Shown here piece by piece: positions 10,379 through 22,591 of a stretch of DNA of 64,000 nt. Where the stretch lies: contig JAPTJF010000032.1 of the NCBI GenBank assembly GCA_029339195.1, positions 62,001 through 126,000 on the forward strand. The letters run 5' to 3'. The notes beneath the pieces are model-generated. The model made no database searches and was not told the DNA's origin. It worked only from the letters and a program-made list of their open reading frames with translations. This stretch comes from Micractinium sp. NFX-FRZ. Lineage: Eukaryota > Chlorophyta > Trebouxiophyceae > Chlorellales > Chlorellaceae. Both the position numbers and the translations under genes were made by a program. Numbering within the stretch: the first letter of the stretch is position 1; each line of letters opens with the position of its first letter.

Positions 10379-11501
10379 GGCTGGCTGGCTGGCGTCTGGG
10401 GAGGCACGCCTGAGCTCCAACACAACCTTGGATCACGAGGTACTTCGCAGCGCTCGGGATGTGGCCCGCCGAGAACAGTCCAATGGTGGGTATGCCTGCC
10501 AGCCGCCGCCCGCCCGCGTGGCTCCAGCACTACCGCCGGCGACGCAAGCTGCATGCACACTTTGTTGGACCAATCAGCTACCCGCCCGCTGTGCAGTGTT
10601 GCGCTCACGCCTTGCGGCTTAAAGCAGCGGGGCGGTAGTGAGATCTGCCACCCCTGGCTGGGCCACACCCTGCTGCCTGTCTGTCCCTCACCCGTGCCCG
10701 CCCGCCTCCCTGCCCTTGCAGCTCGCCCGCCCGCCCACTGCTCTCCCCACCCTGCATGCCAGCCTGCCTGTGAGCCCCAACCCTTGCGCCTGGGATGTAT
10801 CTGCACTCTAACATAAAAAATGATTGGTCAATGCTATAAATGCAGCGGATCCGCCTCGTCATAAGGTCACGTTAAGGCTGCTGCGCCTGTGTTGCGTGCG
10901 TTTGCGCTGTTGGCAACTTGGAAAGGAGTGGAGGGTTGGTTCTTATTATGCGAAAAATGGAAGTCGCGCAAAGCAGGTGATAAGCGAAAGCTGACACACC
11001 AAACGCCCACAGAAATGGGTGTGTGGTTCATCTTGATTGTATAGAGGTGACGCGGGGGCACAGGCATGTGGTTTATGCTCGCGGAAAACTGGGCTCTTGT
11101 CGCCCTTTACTTTGGCCCAGGGAGGGGGCAAGGTTTCGAAATCGTCACGGGTCCCGCCGTAGTGGATTGAAAGGATGGGCAGGGGAGCGGTACCCCCGCT
11201 TGAAAGGATGGGCAGGGGAGCGGTGCCCCCCGATCGGGCAAAGCATGCATTACTGGTTATGGGCGCTATAAGCAGATGCTCGGGTGTTGTGTTCTGCAAC
11301 GTCATGCTCACATTTTGGGCCGGAGCGGAACGCCACGTGAGCGCCCGGGCGGGCCACTGGGCCACACACAGGCATACACCTGGCTGGCCCGTCAGCAACA
11401 GCGGGCGCCGGCAGCCTTACAACCGGCTGTGCCGCTGCAGGCCCTTGCCGGGTCAGCATCGCCAGGCTGGCAGCTGCTAGCTGGCCGCCACCTGCTGCAC
11501 T
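10379..11501. other. Intergenic region
   Basis: No gene is evident. The left part should hold the promoter of tandem copy A; the right part is the 3'UTR of the membrane-protein gene. A 32-nt unit (TTGAAAGGATGGGCAGGGGA and following) occurs twice in tandem at about 11166-11229. Confidence 0.55.
11417..11421 (-). terminator. TGTAA polyadenylation-type signal (minus strand)
   Basis: TTACA on +, 80-odd nt past the stop codon of the membrane-protein gene at 11502. This is a good distance for a green-algal poly(A) signal. Confidence 0.55.
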
Positions 11502-13859
11502 TCACATTGCGGCTTCGGCAGCCGCAGTGCATGGCAGCAGGTGCAGTACGGAGGCCACCAGGTGCCAGCAGGCCGCTGAATAGCCCAAGAACAGCAGGGC
11601 CGCCGTGGCTGACAGCATGGCCACGTCTGTGCTCTTGGTCGTGGCGCACGTGCGGCATCTCGCCGCACGGCAGTAGCTGCACGTAAATGAGGCGGGAGGC
11701 AGAGGGCCGGCACTTGCTCGGGGAGGCGGGCAGAAGCAGCGGCCCATGGCAGGCAGCGGTACAGGCGGGCCGGCTGCTGGTACAGGCGCGGTGCATCACG
11801 CCTGGCCTGGCGGCAGCACTGCCACGATGCACACACTCACACCCCGAACCAAGCGATGCAGAGTTAACCACAGCATGCTGCACGCTCTTTAGCCTCCCCA
11901 ACACCTGCACCAGCACACTGACGTGCATGCTGCCACATGCATTGCCGCTGTACTGCCAACTGTACCAGCACGCCCACAAACACGCATGCTGCCGGCACGG
12001 CGGCACGCCAGGTACCGCCGTGCTGCCTCACCTGCGGAAGAAGGCCTTTCGCGAGGCCACTTGGGCGATGTAGTGGCAGGCAATGGGGAAGCCGCAGCCC
12101 AAGGTAGCCAGCAGGAACAGGGCCCAGTGCATGCAGGAGCAGGAGCCGTTGGCGCCGCCGCCGCCGCCGCTGGGCGGGCCGCCTGCGTGTGGGTACACGG
12201 GACGGGCAGCGGGGCAAGCCCACAAAGGAGCTCAGGCCCAAGGGCTGCCAGGCTGTCAGGTGGGCTGCACAGCTGCACCGGAGGTTGGGCACCTGGCTGC
12301 ACAGGCCCGGGAACCTTGACTTGAATCACAGTCCTGGGGTTGTTCACATGTTCACATGCAAGGATGATCATGCTGACCATTTTACGCAACACGGGGGGAC
12401 GGGCAGCGGGGTAGGCCTGTGCACTATGCCTGGGCTCGCAGCTGCCTGGCTGTCGAGCGGGCTGTGCCTGAGCGGTGGGCCCCTGGCTGCACATGCTCAC
12501 ACGCCTCTCAACCTGCCCCAGCACCTGTAGCCTCACCCAGCCGAGGGCGCCGCTCATGCCCAGTGCGAGGCCGCCCCCGCACGAGGCCTCCCCAACCTCA
12601 TATCCCCTCACGCCTCACCGGAGCCCGCCCCCCTGCGCCTCCCCGCACCTGCCGGGGCGGCAGCGCCAGCTGGCAGCAGTGGCGCCCCCATGGGGTCCAG
12701 CAGGCGCGCCAGCACGTCGGCCAGCTTCCCTGCTCTCTGAAGCTGCAACTCGCTGCCGGCCATGACCGGCGTGCGGCAGATTGTGGTGACCGCCAAGCGG
12801 GCCGCCTCAGCCACGCCCACCAGCTGCACCCACACAAACACCTGCGTGGGATGGGGGGCAGGCGGGGGGCAGGGGCGGTGCACGCGTGTGAGGCGACACC
12901 CTGTGCAGAGGCGCGGATGTATGGGCGATGAACATGAGGCATGGAGGCGAGGAGGCACGCACGCGTGGCAGCCCATTGCTGGGCTTAGCTGGGAGCCAGG
13001 CCACAGCTTGATGAGGCCTTGCGCCCTGCAGAGGCAACCCTGGCACTCCTGCCCTGGTGGCGCATGGGAGTGGGAGTACTGCTCGCAAGGCCCCCGACGG
13101 CGCAGGCAGGCACGGGGTGGGCAGCAGCACAGGGCACGGGGGAGGGAGCCTCTTGCCTTGAAGTCCACTCTGCTGGCCCAGGCGTGCACGTTGAGTGAGA
13201 TGCAGCGGGTGAGAGCAAAAAAGGTGGGCCAGGTGGGCCACCCCAGCGGCTGCGTCTGCGGCAGCGCATCCGAAGACAGCAGGCACCAGTTCAGGAGGCG
13301 GAGGCCGGCCACGATGGGCGTGCGGCGGGGGAGGTAGTAGGAGGGGGAGAAGTATGCTAAAGCCCCCGGGAGCACGAGCGTGAGCAGCTCGAGAAGCGCA
13401 ATGGTGGGGCACAGGCTCCACGCCTGCCGCTGCAGCTTGGTGGGCAGCATGGCGGCGAGCGTGAGCGACACAGCGCCTGCAAGGGCAGCGGGGGGAGGGA
13501 GCAGGAGAGGAGCGGGTGGGAAGGAGTCTTACGCCACACCCCCGACTGGCCCTGGGCGGTGGCTTGACCGGTGACCTGGCACAGCAGCGTGGCTCACCAA
13601 TCCAAACGTCGACGACCGCCCACTGCTCTGCTTGGCAGAGGCGGAAAGCTGCTTCTGCCTGCTGCTCATGGAGCTGCTGCTGCTGCTGCTGCTGTCGTGC
13701 CACCGGCTGCTGCTCCTGCTGCTGCTGCTGCGCAGGCGGCGGCGGTAACTGGGCCTGAGCGGCTTCCACCGCGCGCGTAACCCGCCGTTGCAAGTACTCC
13801 GGCGGCTCAGCTTCTGCCTGCCCAGTCGTCTGGCGAGCTCCCGAAGGCCTCGGTGACAT
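11502..13859 (-). CDS. Multipass membrane protein with Gln-rich N terminus
   Basis: Exons are 13859-13598, 13476-13157, 12841-12649, 12182-12032 and 11676-11502, giving 366 residues. The second intron appears to be GC-AG (AAG|GCAAGA at 13157-13151). The N terminus has two polyglutamine runs within residues 44-73. About five or six hydrophobic segments follow, including ALLELLTLVLPGALAYF, WVQLVGVAEAARLAV, MHWALFLLATLGCGF and MLSATAALLFLGYSAACW. The penultimate segment ends HYIAQVASRKAFF, reminiscent of RYIEQRSRANF in the GAF-TM genes at 48.7-58.2 kb, so this may be a GAF-less relative. A Cys cluster (YCRAARCRTC) precedes the last helix. Function is unknown. The start is the first in-frame ATG of the Gln-rich exon, and an upstream exon cannot be excluded. 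Confidence 0.65.
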
Positions 13860-14636
13860 TTGCGGGCTGCAAACAGGGCGTATTCCGCAGAGAGCTGCTG
13901 CAGGTAAGCTAAGCGTCCCAACTTCACTAACGCACGGTATTGGCCGCGAAAAGTGGCATTCCGGCAGCAGGCAGCTGCCTGCTGGCGAGCGAGACAAATA
14001 TCTTGCCCCTGGCCGCGCAGGTGCCACCGCCTCACCTGTGTAATCTGTACCCTCTTAAATATGATGGCGGGGAATGGCGTGGGACGGGGACCCGGTGATA
14101 CCCGATATAGGACCAGCGCCAGGTCATGGGCTGCACCGGTACCGCCTACAAAGGCCCAGCTGTCCAGAGCCGCCACCCTGCGCTGTCCCCGTCTGCTTTT
14201 GGAACTCCACGACTCCATGGCTCATACTGTAGATTGATGCACGTCTTTCCTGACCTGATATCTTGCATGGCAGCGGTGCGACACAGTACCAGCCGCTGTG
14301 CTTGCCTGCCTTGCTTCCACTCCCCGGACATCGTCCCAAAACAATCCATCTAGTGCGGCGCTGTTGGATGCTGTACTGGACATGCCGCCCCAGGCAGAAC
14401 GCGTGACGGTGCTACAGATTCCTATTGCTGGCTGCAGCCACCCTCAACAGTCACACCGCTGGCAGGACCGCCCGATCGGTTTGCAGTGCTGGCGCCACCT
14501 GGGCATGTGTCTGAAAGTGTCAAATTTGTCTGTGCCTTTCCGCCTAAAAGGAGGAACCGTCGTCGAGAAAAGTCTTCTGGAAGCACGACTGTGCTCTGGG
14601 AGCTTCGCTTGCTTGGCCAAAATAGCGCGTCCCGGC
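13860..14636. promoter_or_regulatory. Divergent intergenic region (membrane protein - / PL14 +)
   Basis: Shared 5' region of two divergently transcribed genes. I see no TATA element or repeat that I would defend. Additional non-coding first exons could lie here. Confidence 0.4.
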
Positions 14637-15167
14637 ATGTCGCTGCTTCGCTGGGCTGCAAGGTGAGCGGAACCACGTCGCTGACACTGGGCTTGATTGC
14701 CCTGACTCCCAAGAGAGGCCGCAGGTCCTGGGTGCCGCGATCTTTGCCTTGCCCGGCATGTGCCATAGCAGGCTTGTGGGGGCTTGCACACTGCATAAAT
14801 GCTGGATTGTGGCTGTCGTGAAAAACTGCTGTCGCCGGGCCGCCGCTTGTGTGGCGACTCCCCTGCCGCACCCCTCCCGCCGCCGCTCTGCCCTCACCGC
14901 CTGTCTGCCCAATCTGCTGGCACCCTCTGAATGGCATAGGCAGCTGAGTGTGGATGACGACAGAGAGCAGCGGAGGAGGCAGAAGGATCAGGAGCAGCAG
15001 CTACAGCAGGCGCAGTGCCAGGCGCTGCCGCCATGGCAACCCTGGGCGTCGCCGCCACAGCAGGGGCAGAAGGAGGGGCTGTACCCTGCAAGTGGCAGGC
15101 TGCAGCAGCCGGGATACCTTGTGCCACCGCAGAGCAGCCAGCAGCCTCCCTACTGCCAGCCGCCGCC

Positions 15168-15200
<33 letters not shown>

Positions 15201-16632
15201 GGCTTTGACAGCAAAGCAGGAGCAGGCTCGGCAGCAGCGGCTGCGAGAGAAGGAGGCCAGCAAGGCGGCGGCCAAGGCAGCAGCGGCGGGGCAGCCGCGG
15301 CCCAAGCCGCCCAAAGGACCCTGCGGCACGCTGTGCGCTGCGCCAGCGGGCGGCACCACGCACCCTCTGCCGCTGGCCAGCGCACTGCAGAAGAACTGCC
15401 CGCCATGGAACGCGCGGCGGCTGGCTGACCTCAGCCTGGTCAAGCTTTGGGAGGGCCCGCATGACGCGCTACGCGTGCGCTACCCAGCGGGCAGCGGCAC
15501 CCCCTCCAGCGGCAAGCGGGGCGGGGTCAACCTGTCGGGAGTGCCCACCTGCCTCCCCGCCCACGACTGCCTGCTCCGCTTCGACTTCAAGACAGCAGAC
15601 AACTTTGACTGGACGCGGGGCGGCAAGCTGGGCGGGGGGCTGCTCATCGGGCAGGGCGCGGCGACCGGCTACCGCCACTCGACCACAGCGGCCTCAGCGC
15701 GCGTGACGTGGGGCCCGGAGGGCAGCATCATGTTTTATGCATACACGATGGAGGGGACGCAGCAGGAGCCGGGGTACACGCAAGTGGCCAAACTGGGGGG
15801 TGGCTGCGGGGACCACCTCTTCCCACGAACCTTCCAGGTGGGCGGGGCGGGCGGTGGGCGGCCCCTGCAGCGGCTGGTCTGAGACGACTCCTTAGTATTG
15901 GAAGACGGCTGCAGACTGCCAGGAAAATCGCCGGCCTGCTTCCCTGCCGAACCACAGGGCCTCAATATGACGCCCCACCGCTGCGCTGCGCTGTGCTGTG
16001 CTGTGTTGTGCCGCGCCGTGAATGTACGCTGGTGCACCTCCTGTGCTGTGCTGCGCTGTGCTCTCCTGCCTGCAGCCTCCCCGGCGCACGCTTGCCCACT
16101 GCTGGCCGCTCTCCAACCTTACCCACTGCGCAGGTCCAGCCCGGCGTGTGGAACAGCGTGCAGCTGCGTGTGCGGCTCAACACGCCCGGCCGAGCCGACG
16201 GCGTGGCGGGGCTGGGAGTGAACGGGCAGTACAGGCAGTACGAAGGCATGGTGTGGCGCTCAAGCGCCGACACGCTGATCACGGAGGTGGGGGCACTGAG
16301 GGAGCTCGCTGCAGCATGGGTGGGCACGCTCACATACTCTTCATGTGTGAAAATGGGAGCGCAGTTGCGGGCGCCGCAGGCAGGCAGGTGCTGGCGCACA
16401 GGGCAGCTGCCCCTCAGCCCCGCACGCTCTTTACTGCCACTTGTGATAAATGTTTGCATCCCGTGCTTTGTCTCGTGCCCCCTGCTGAGCTAACTGCCAC
16501 CACTGATGGCCGGCCTCCCCTGCCCCTCGTCATCTGCAGGTCATGCTGGTCACCTTTTTCGGCGGCAGCTGGTGCACACCCATCGACACCTCCATCGATT
16601 TCGCCAACTTCTCCATCACTGTGCTCGAGTGA
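14637..16632 (+). CDS. Polysaccharide lyase family 14 (alginate/glucuronan-type lyase) protein
   Basis: Best model: exons 14637-14662, 14940-15837, 16134-16286 and 16540-16632 (TGA), 389 residues. The short first exon is uncertain, because exon 2 is also open back to an ATG at 14749. Residues about 10-175 are a low-complexity Gln/Ala/Lys-rich region with a CAG-encoded Q run. Residues about 205-389 are the PL14 beta-jelly-roll domain, with blocks LRVRYPAGSGTPSSGKRGG, DFDWTRGGKLGGG-like residues, SARVTWGPEGS, MFYAYTMEG and VMLVTFFGG. Lys238, Ser261, Arg263, Tyr275 and Tyr277 match the relative spacing of the active-site residues I recall for chlorovirus vAL-1 (Lys, Ser, Arg, Tyr, Tyr). The enzyme would cleave uronate-containing wall polysaccharide. 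No signal peptide is visible, which is odd for a wall enzyme. Confidence 0.8.
15979..16064 (+). repeat. (TGTGC/TGCGC)n tracts in PL14 intron
   Basis: Two clusters of CTGTG/CTGCG pentamers (15981-16010 and 16040-16062) lie inside the intron between the second and third PL14 exons. Confidence 0.7.
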
Positions 16633-17056
16633 TCGAGAAAGGGCAGGGCACAGGACTGCTTGAGCAGGCAGCAGGCAAGGCCACCGGCGCGGCAGCTTTG
16701 GTGCTGCCTCGGCAGTGCCTACGGGCAGCGGCGGTGGCCTGCTGGGATTTGGATGAGCACCTGCGCCCCTCAAAAGGGCCACATGGCTCCATGCTCACCA
16801 CTGCTCGTCCCCTCTCCGGCCCAGGGCTGTGCTGCTTTGCATGCTGTGCTGGGCGGGGCAGCTGGCCCGGCAGCTGTACTGTGCTCCACTCTCCCTAGCA
16901 CAAGTATCTTGTAACACGACTGAACGCGTCGCGCGTGTAACAGACACAGAACACCATGAAGGGGCACGGTGGACAGCTGGGGAGTGCACCGCGCTACGAA
17001 TTCAAGATTATGGCTGACTGCGCAGATTGCAGTCTGCGACAGCACACGCCAGACCC
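16633..17056. other. Convergent 3' intergenic region
   Basis: This lies between the PL14 stop (+) and the MYND gene stop (-). It holds two TGTAA motifs on + and no coding signal. Confidence 0.6.
16910..16940 (+). terminator. Two TGTAA polyadenylation-type signals (16910-16914, 16936-16940)
   Basis: Both lie about 280-310 nt past the PL14 stop codon on the + strand. This is a usual distance for green-algal 3'UTRs. Confidence 0.55.
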
Positions 17057-20000
17057 TCAAGCCACTGCCCCCCTCGCCGCCTGCCGTGCCTGCTTGCCTT
17101 CCTGCCGCGCCGCCGCCAGCACCTTGCACACGCGCCTGTGGCCGCCGTGCGCCCAGTCTGCCCGCTGGCATGCGTCGCTGCAGTACCACAGCGCACGGCA
17201 GCCGGCGCAGCGCTTGCAGCCGACGCCGTCACGAGCCGCGGGGCCGCCCTCGAGGGACAGGTTGGCGCAGCGCAGGTGCGCACAGCTGCAGTGTGGGCAA
17301 GGTGCGGACCTCCATGTTGATACGCGGTCTGCTTGCAAGCGTGCACGCTGCACAGCGGACCCCACGCCTGTCAGCCACCCACCCAACCTGCCACCTCCCT
17401 AGCTGCCCCACACACCTGCGAGTGGCTGCCGCCCGCGCGAGCTCCAGCCGCGCAGCCAGCATCTGCTCAGGCGCCTGCGCTTGTGCTGCCACGTGCTCGG
17501 CAGCGACGGCAGCCAGGGGAAGGGCCTCCTGCCGCAGGCGATGCAGCCACGCCAGGCCCGGCATCGCCAGCGCCCTGGCGTCGTGCTGCTGGGCGGGAGC
17601 GACAGGTGGCGGACGCCCCGACAGCTCCTGCAGCAGTACCTCCAGCTGATCCAGCTCTGGTTGAGAGCTGCCACTTGTGCTTCCGCTGTTGCTGCCGTCA
17701 ACGCCGCTGGCACCATGCCTGCTGCGGGCGCCACCGCTGCCACTCCCGCCGCCGCTGCTGCTGCCGCCAGCGCTGCCACTGCCTGTGTCTGCAGCCCTGG
17801 CAGCTTCCAGCAGTATCTTGAGACCCGAGAGTGCAGCTTGCATGACAAGGCGAACCTGCAGCAGTCGCGGCAGTGCACAGGGCAATGTGTGTTAAGCAAC
17901 AGCACACCAGACAATCAAGCAACCAATCACAGCAAGAGGCCAGGAAGGGACACCGCTTGGGGTTGCTCCAGCCCGGCACAACGGAAGCTAGCGCATGCGT
18001 GTATGTCTGATGGAGCATCGTCTGTTGGCCAGCCAGCACCACCGGCAGCGACCCCTGCGCTCGCGCCTACCCCCATAAACGCAGCGTCCGGCCGCCGCTC
18101 CGCTGCCGCATCTACAATGTGCAGCAGCTGTGCCAGCAGCCCGCTGCTGACTACCGCTGCCAGCTGTAGCGGCTGCATGAGCGGCAGCGCGTTGGCAACA
18201 GTGACTGCTGCTGAGTAGCGGGTGAAGGTTGTGGACAGCTCCCAGCGGATTACTGTTCCCATGTAATCAGAGAGATCAGAGGGGGGCGGGTGGCCCCTGT
18301 GGGCAGCGCCCTGCATTGCAAGGGACACGTGCAGCCAGCCGGGCGGCCGTGCAGCACAGTTACTGACTGGAAGAAGGGCGTGGGGTTGGGCAGAGGAGCG
18401 CAGGTGTGTGAGGGAGGCGGGCAGGCACAGCGGCAGGCTGGGTGAGCCCAGGCAGGGAGGGGACGGCTGCTGCGTGGGCAGGGCAGGGAAAGGCCAGAAA
18501 CGCAGCATGGGCAGGGACAGGCCAACTGCGGCATGGGCAGGGAATGCACCGCGGCCACATGCCCCCCTCACCTCGGGCAGCAGACGTAGCGCCCTGCTCA
18601 GCAGGCTGACCAGGTCGCCACAGGGTATGGGAGCAGGGGGAGCCAGCATTTGCGTGCACATGATGACCAGGGAGCCTGCTGTGTGCGGGTTTGCGCCCAG
18701 CACAGCGGGGGGCAGCAGGGCCAGCAGGCCCTGCACGGCCTCCCAATGCGCGCAGCTGACCCCATGCCGGCCCCTGCGGGTTGGGCGGGGGCGGCAGGCG
18801 GCGGCAGTGCACAACCAGTTGAGAGGCAAGACTACTGGGGGAGGGCCGGATGATGCGTGTTAAGGGCGGCCCCCGCAGGAGGAGGCGAGCAGCAGGAGGG
18901 CAGGTGTGCAAGCATGCAGGCGCACAGGGCAGCGCAGACGACCAGAGCGGTGCAGGCTGGCGGGGAGGTGGGCAGAGGCTGTGCAGGCAGGTGGAGAGGC
19001 GGGCAGGTGGGGCAAGCAAGCGGACAGACAGGCATGGGTGGGGAGAGGCAGCTCAGACACATGGTAGGCAGGTAATGACGGCGAAGAAATGCACACTCGG
19101 AGGGTGCGATAGTGCAGCCGCACACGGCAGCCCCTTGCGTATGATGTCGCCGCACCTGTGCCAGCGTGCGTTCGGCTCCGGGTGCGCCTCATCACCATCA
19201 CTGCCTCCCCCCTCCCCCTCCTCCTCCTCCGCCGTCGGACATGCGATGCGGTCTGGCAGCAGTACATCGCAGTACAGCGCTTGCAGGCTGGAAAGCAGGC
19301 GCCACGGGGACACGTCCTCCTGCAGCTCCGGGATGAGCCTGTCCAGCAGCGCCGTGCCGGCAGGCGTCGCCCGCCAGGCCACCAGGCGGCAGCTGGTGGT
19401 GTGCAGCAGGCGCAGCGCCGCCCTGCTGGCGGGCGTGAGGCTGCCCGCCGCCAGCGTCGTGCCGGCACGCCACACCACCACGTGCCACAGGCTGAGGGCG
19501 CCAAATGCCACACGGCAATAGATGCCCTGAGAGACGTCAATCTCTGCACCCTCCACATACACTCCCTCCTGCTCAGCCGGCCCGCCGCTCGCGCGCGCCA
19601 GCTCCAGCTCCGCCAGCAGCGGCAGCAGCCGCAGGCAGGCGGCGACAGCTGTGCACGCAGCTGCGCACTGCTCTGCACTGCCGGCGACGTCCTGCCGCAC
19701 TGCCAGGTCTGCCATGAGCGCCACGTTGGCTAGGCCGGCAAAGAGCGAGGGCAGCAGAGCCGGGTCGGCGCCTGGCGGCTGGCTGGTCGCCAGGTGGCGC
19801 AGGGCAGCAGCAGCCTTGGGCAGCAGCTGCAGGGCAGCTGCATACGTCGCCTGCTGGTCAGCCGGCCGAGCGGTTGCCTGCTCTGCCCACCAGCTCACCT
19901 CGGACAGCAGGCTCAGCACCTGCAGGACAGGACAGGGCAGGACAGGACACTGGGGTGCAGGGCAGGAGCCAGGGATTTGGCGAGCCCTCAGGGGGCAGAC

Positions 20001-21797
20001 AAGCGTGCCCCAGAGCACTCGGAGCGGAGCAGGCGGACGTAGACAGGGCAGAAGACTGTTTGAGGAGAAGGGGAGAACAAATGAGGCATGGCGGGCAAGG
20101 CGGTGCGCAACTTGGGGATGCAGCACAGCCACGGCTCCACCCTCCTTTCTTCATAAGAGTGCCCCTCCTGCCTGCCCCTGCCCCCCAGGCTCTCACCGCT
20201 ATGCACGTGTCGGTGTACAGCGCTTGCGTGAGCGCCTCTGGGCTGTGCAGCCCCTCCAGCGGCAGCCAGGCGAGGAGGCGCTGTGCCCAGCGCAGCAGGC
20301 CGCGGCTGCCATGCTGGCGGTAGTGCGCCAGGCGTGCGGGCTCCAGGCAGGGGGCGGCCACCGCCATCAGGGTGTCACACAAGAAACCGAGGTGCTTAGC
20401 TGTCGCCTGCTGCGCCTGCTGTGCCTGCTGTCCGCTGCTGGCGGCGCCGAGCGGTGGAAGCACGCGGTTGGCGGCGGCAGGCAGCGCCTGGAGCAGCAGC
20501 AGGCGGAGGGCCTCGGTCTGGCACTCTAAGTCGGCATTCAGCTGCCTCTGCAGGCCTGACGGTTCCACAAGAGCCCAGCGGCACAAGTGGGCCAGGTTGG
20601 CGAGGCACTCGCGCCTGCTGCCTGCGGGCGGCGGGCAGGCACAGAGGCAGAGGAGAAGCGTGAGGGCAGGCTGGGTTCATAACAAGAGCGTAGAGGCAAG
20701 CGCATGGGCACTTCCGGGCAGCTGGTTTGGGCAGTTGGGTTGGGGAGGAGGTGGGCTTGCACTCTTAGTTCACTTGACAACCAGGAGACGAATTGGGAGA
20801 ACGGTCGGGACGGGAGGGGAGGCGGGAGTGCGGGCATGAGGGCCGGGAACTGCGCAGGCAGCAGTACAACCAACCTCAACAGGCGGCAGGACGAGCAGGC
20901 AGGCAAGAATGCAGGCAGGCATGCGGGCCGTCTGGCCGGCCGGAGGTTCAGCAGGCAGTCAGGCAGCTGGGCAGGCAGGCGGGCAGGGCGGCATGCTGGA
21001 CCGGCAGGCCGTGAGACCTCTCTCACCGTCGAACGACAGCTCTCCTGCGGCCGGCATCTTCAGCAGCAAGGTGGACACGCAAGCGAGCCACTGGTTGAAC
21101 TCGTACTCCCTCTTCATGTAGTGCAGAAGCACATGCATGGCCGCCTCTCCGCTGCCAGGGGTGCGTGCGACGGCCAGCAGGCAGCGCACTGCGATGGCCT
21201 GCATCACGGCGCTGTGCGCGGCCAGGGCGCGCGCCTGCTGCGCGCGGGGGCCAGGCTCCCCCCTGGTGTCCAGCCATGCACCCACAAAAGCTGTGCCCGC
21301 CGACATGAACAGCCCAGCTGCGTGGCAGAAGCTGGCTGCGTCTGGCGGGTGCAGCCGCAGGCCGGCTATTGTTATCACAATGTGGGTGATGGCGTGCACA
21401 GCGATGCTTGCAGCCTCCAGCATGCCTGCAACCCGCTGCAGGTCGCGCTCGGCCGGCAGCCGGTCATTCAGGCTCGCAATAGCCCTCCCCAGCTGCCCAG
21501 CGCCGCTGCAGGAGGATTGGCGTGGGTGCGCACACAGTGCACAGTACATAATCTGTGCTGCTGTGGTGTTGGTGGCGGCCCCGCCTGCCCCGCCCCGCCC
21601 CGCCTGGCCCCGCCCAGGCCCTGCCGCGCTCACTCTGAGAACTCCGCAACGCTTGCCTCGTTCCAGCTGCCCGGAACATCCTGCGACTGTGAACACGCGA
21701 GCAAAGTGCGCGCCGCAACCAGTGTCTCAGGAGGGCTCAGCTGCGCGCTCTGAAAATGTCTCCGTGTGCTTGATTGAGCGTCTATGATGGCCCTCAT
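17057..21797 (-). CDS. Large helical protein with C-terminal MYND zinc finger
   Basis: Eight exons (21797-21634, 21505-21027, 20621-20197, 19919-19156, 18773-18572, 18310-18071, 17855-17416, 17285-17057) join in phase to 980 residues. Residues 1-900 are Ala/Leu-rich amphipathic helices without a motif I can name, interrupted by an acidic stretch (AEEEEGEGGGSDGDE) and a Ser/Gly linker. The last 76 residues carry the MYND finger: CAHLRC, then CKRCAGCRALWYCSDACQ and DWAHGGHRRVC, with the full Cys/His pattern. MYND fingers bind proline-rich partners in transcription and protein-quality complexes; the partner here is unknown. The layout is the same as the smaller MYND gene at 35.6-37.3 kb. An in-frame ATG upstream at 21872 is an alternative start. 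Confidence 0.8.
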
Positions 21798-22591
21798 GGT
21801 GGAACGGTGGCGTGGGTGCGCAGACCCGGCGGTTTCAGACCAGCCCGCTCCCGACAGCTTACAGCGCGGCACAGCAGGCGGCGGCGCGGCAGCGCTGCAG
21901 GGCCCTGTTGCCTGCCCTCATATGCTGTGTTGACAATGTGGATGGAAGCAGTGATTGCACTGAGACGCCCTTCGATTCAACAAGCCGCTCGGGTCCCACG
22001 TGTGGTGTCCGCTCTTGCAAGATGGCTGGTGAAGATGCGGCATGGAAGGAGCAGCCAGAGCGGGAGCAGGCAGTGCGTGCGTCGTGCACGGCGTCAACAG
22101 TGCCGTGGCAAGCATCGCCTGCTGCTCGCAGGTCTCAGTGAATGCAGCAGAGGGAAACGTACCTCGACGTGAGTGCGTGCTTACCTGCCCCGTGTGAGGC
22201 GAGCGTTCCTGCAGCCGCCAACAGCAACAGTCGTGCCCGTGGGGAAACGGCGGTGGGGACAGCGGTGGGGGGACGCCATGTTGACTGAGAGAGCCTGCAG
22301 GAAACATTTCAACGCATACCATCAGCGGCACCAGAATAAGTGCTGCTGCGACCTGGAGCTCCCCTCAGAGGAAGCACAGCTAGCAGCTGGGAGGTCTGCC
22401 TGCATGGTGGCTTGCCCAGCTTCATGCCGCTGCAAATCCCAGCTGGCGACAGCGCATTCAATGTCACTCCGTCGGTCTCTGCATCGCGGTTTGCTAGGCC
22501 ATCCCCCATCCTGCAACAGAATAGGGTTGCTTGTAAGCTAGGAGAGCCTTTTGCTGCGGCTCCAATTCGATCGCAGGCCGGAGAGCGCGCA
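21798..22591. promoter_or_regulatory. Divergent intergenic region (MYND - / IDM1-like +)
   Basis: A 0.8-kb shared upstream region of two divergent genes, both probably nuclear regulators. No clear element was recognised. Confidence 0.4.

Noticed and set aside
11276..12324. Several + strand ORFs opposite the membrane-protein gene
   Set aside because: The minus-strand frames give continuous hydrophobic helices with matching phases. The + frames do not resemble proteins.
12807..14027. 406-codon minus-strand ORF spanning several introns of the membrane-protein gene
   Set aside because: Only its start is the genuine Gln-rich exon. The rest reads through a splice donor into another frame of the next exons.
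14749..14939. N-terminal extension of the PL14 protein starting at 14749
   Set aside because: Its composition is unlike protein-coding sequence in the rest of the gene. A short first exon at 14637 with a good donor and an in-phase acceptor at 14939 fits better, though this remains uncertain.
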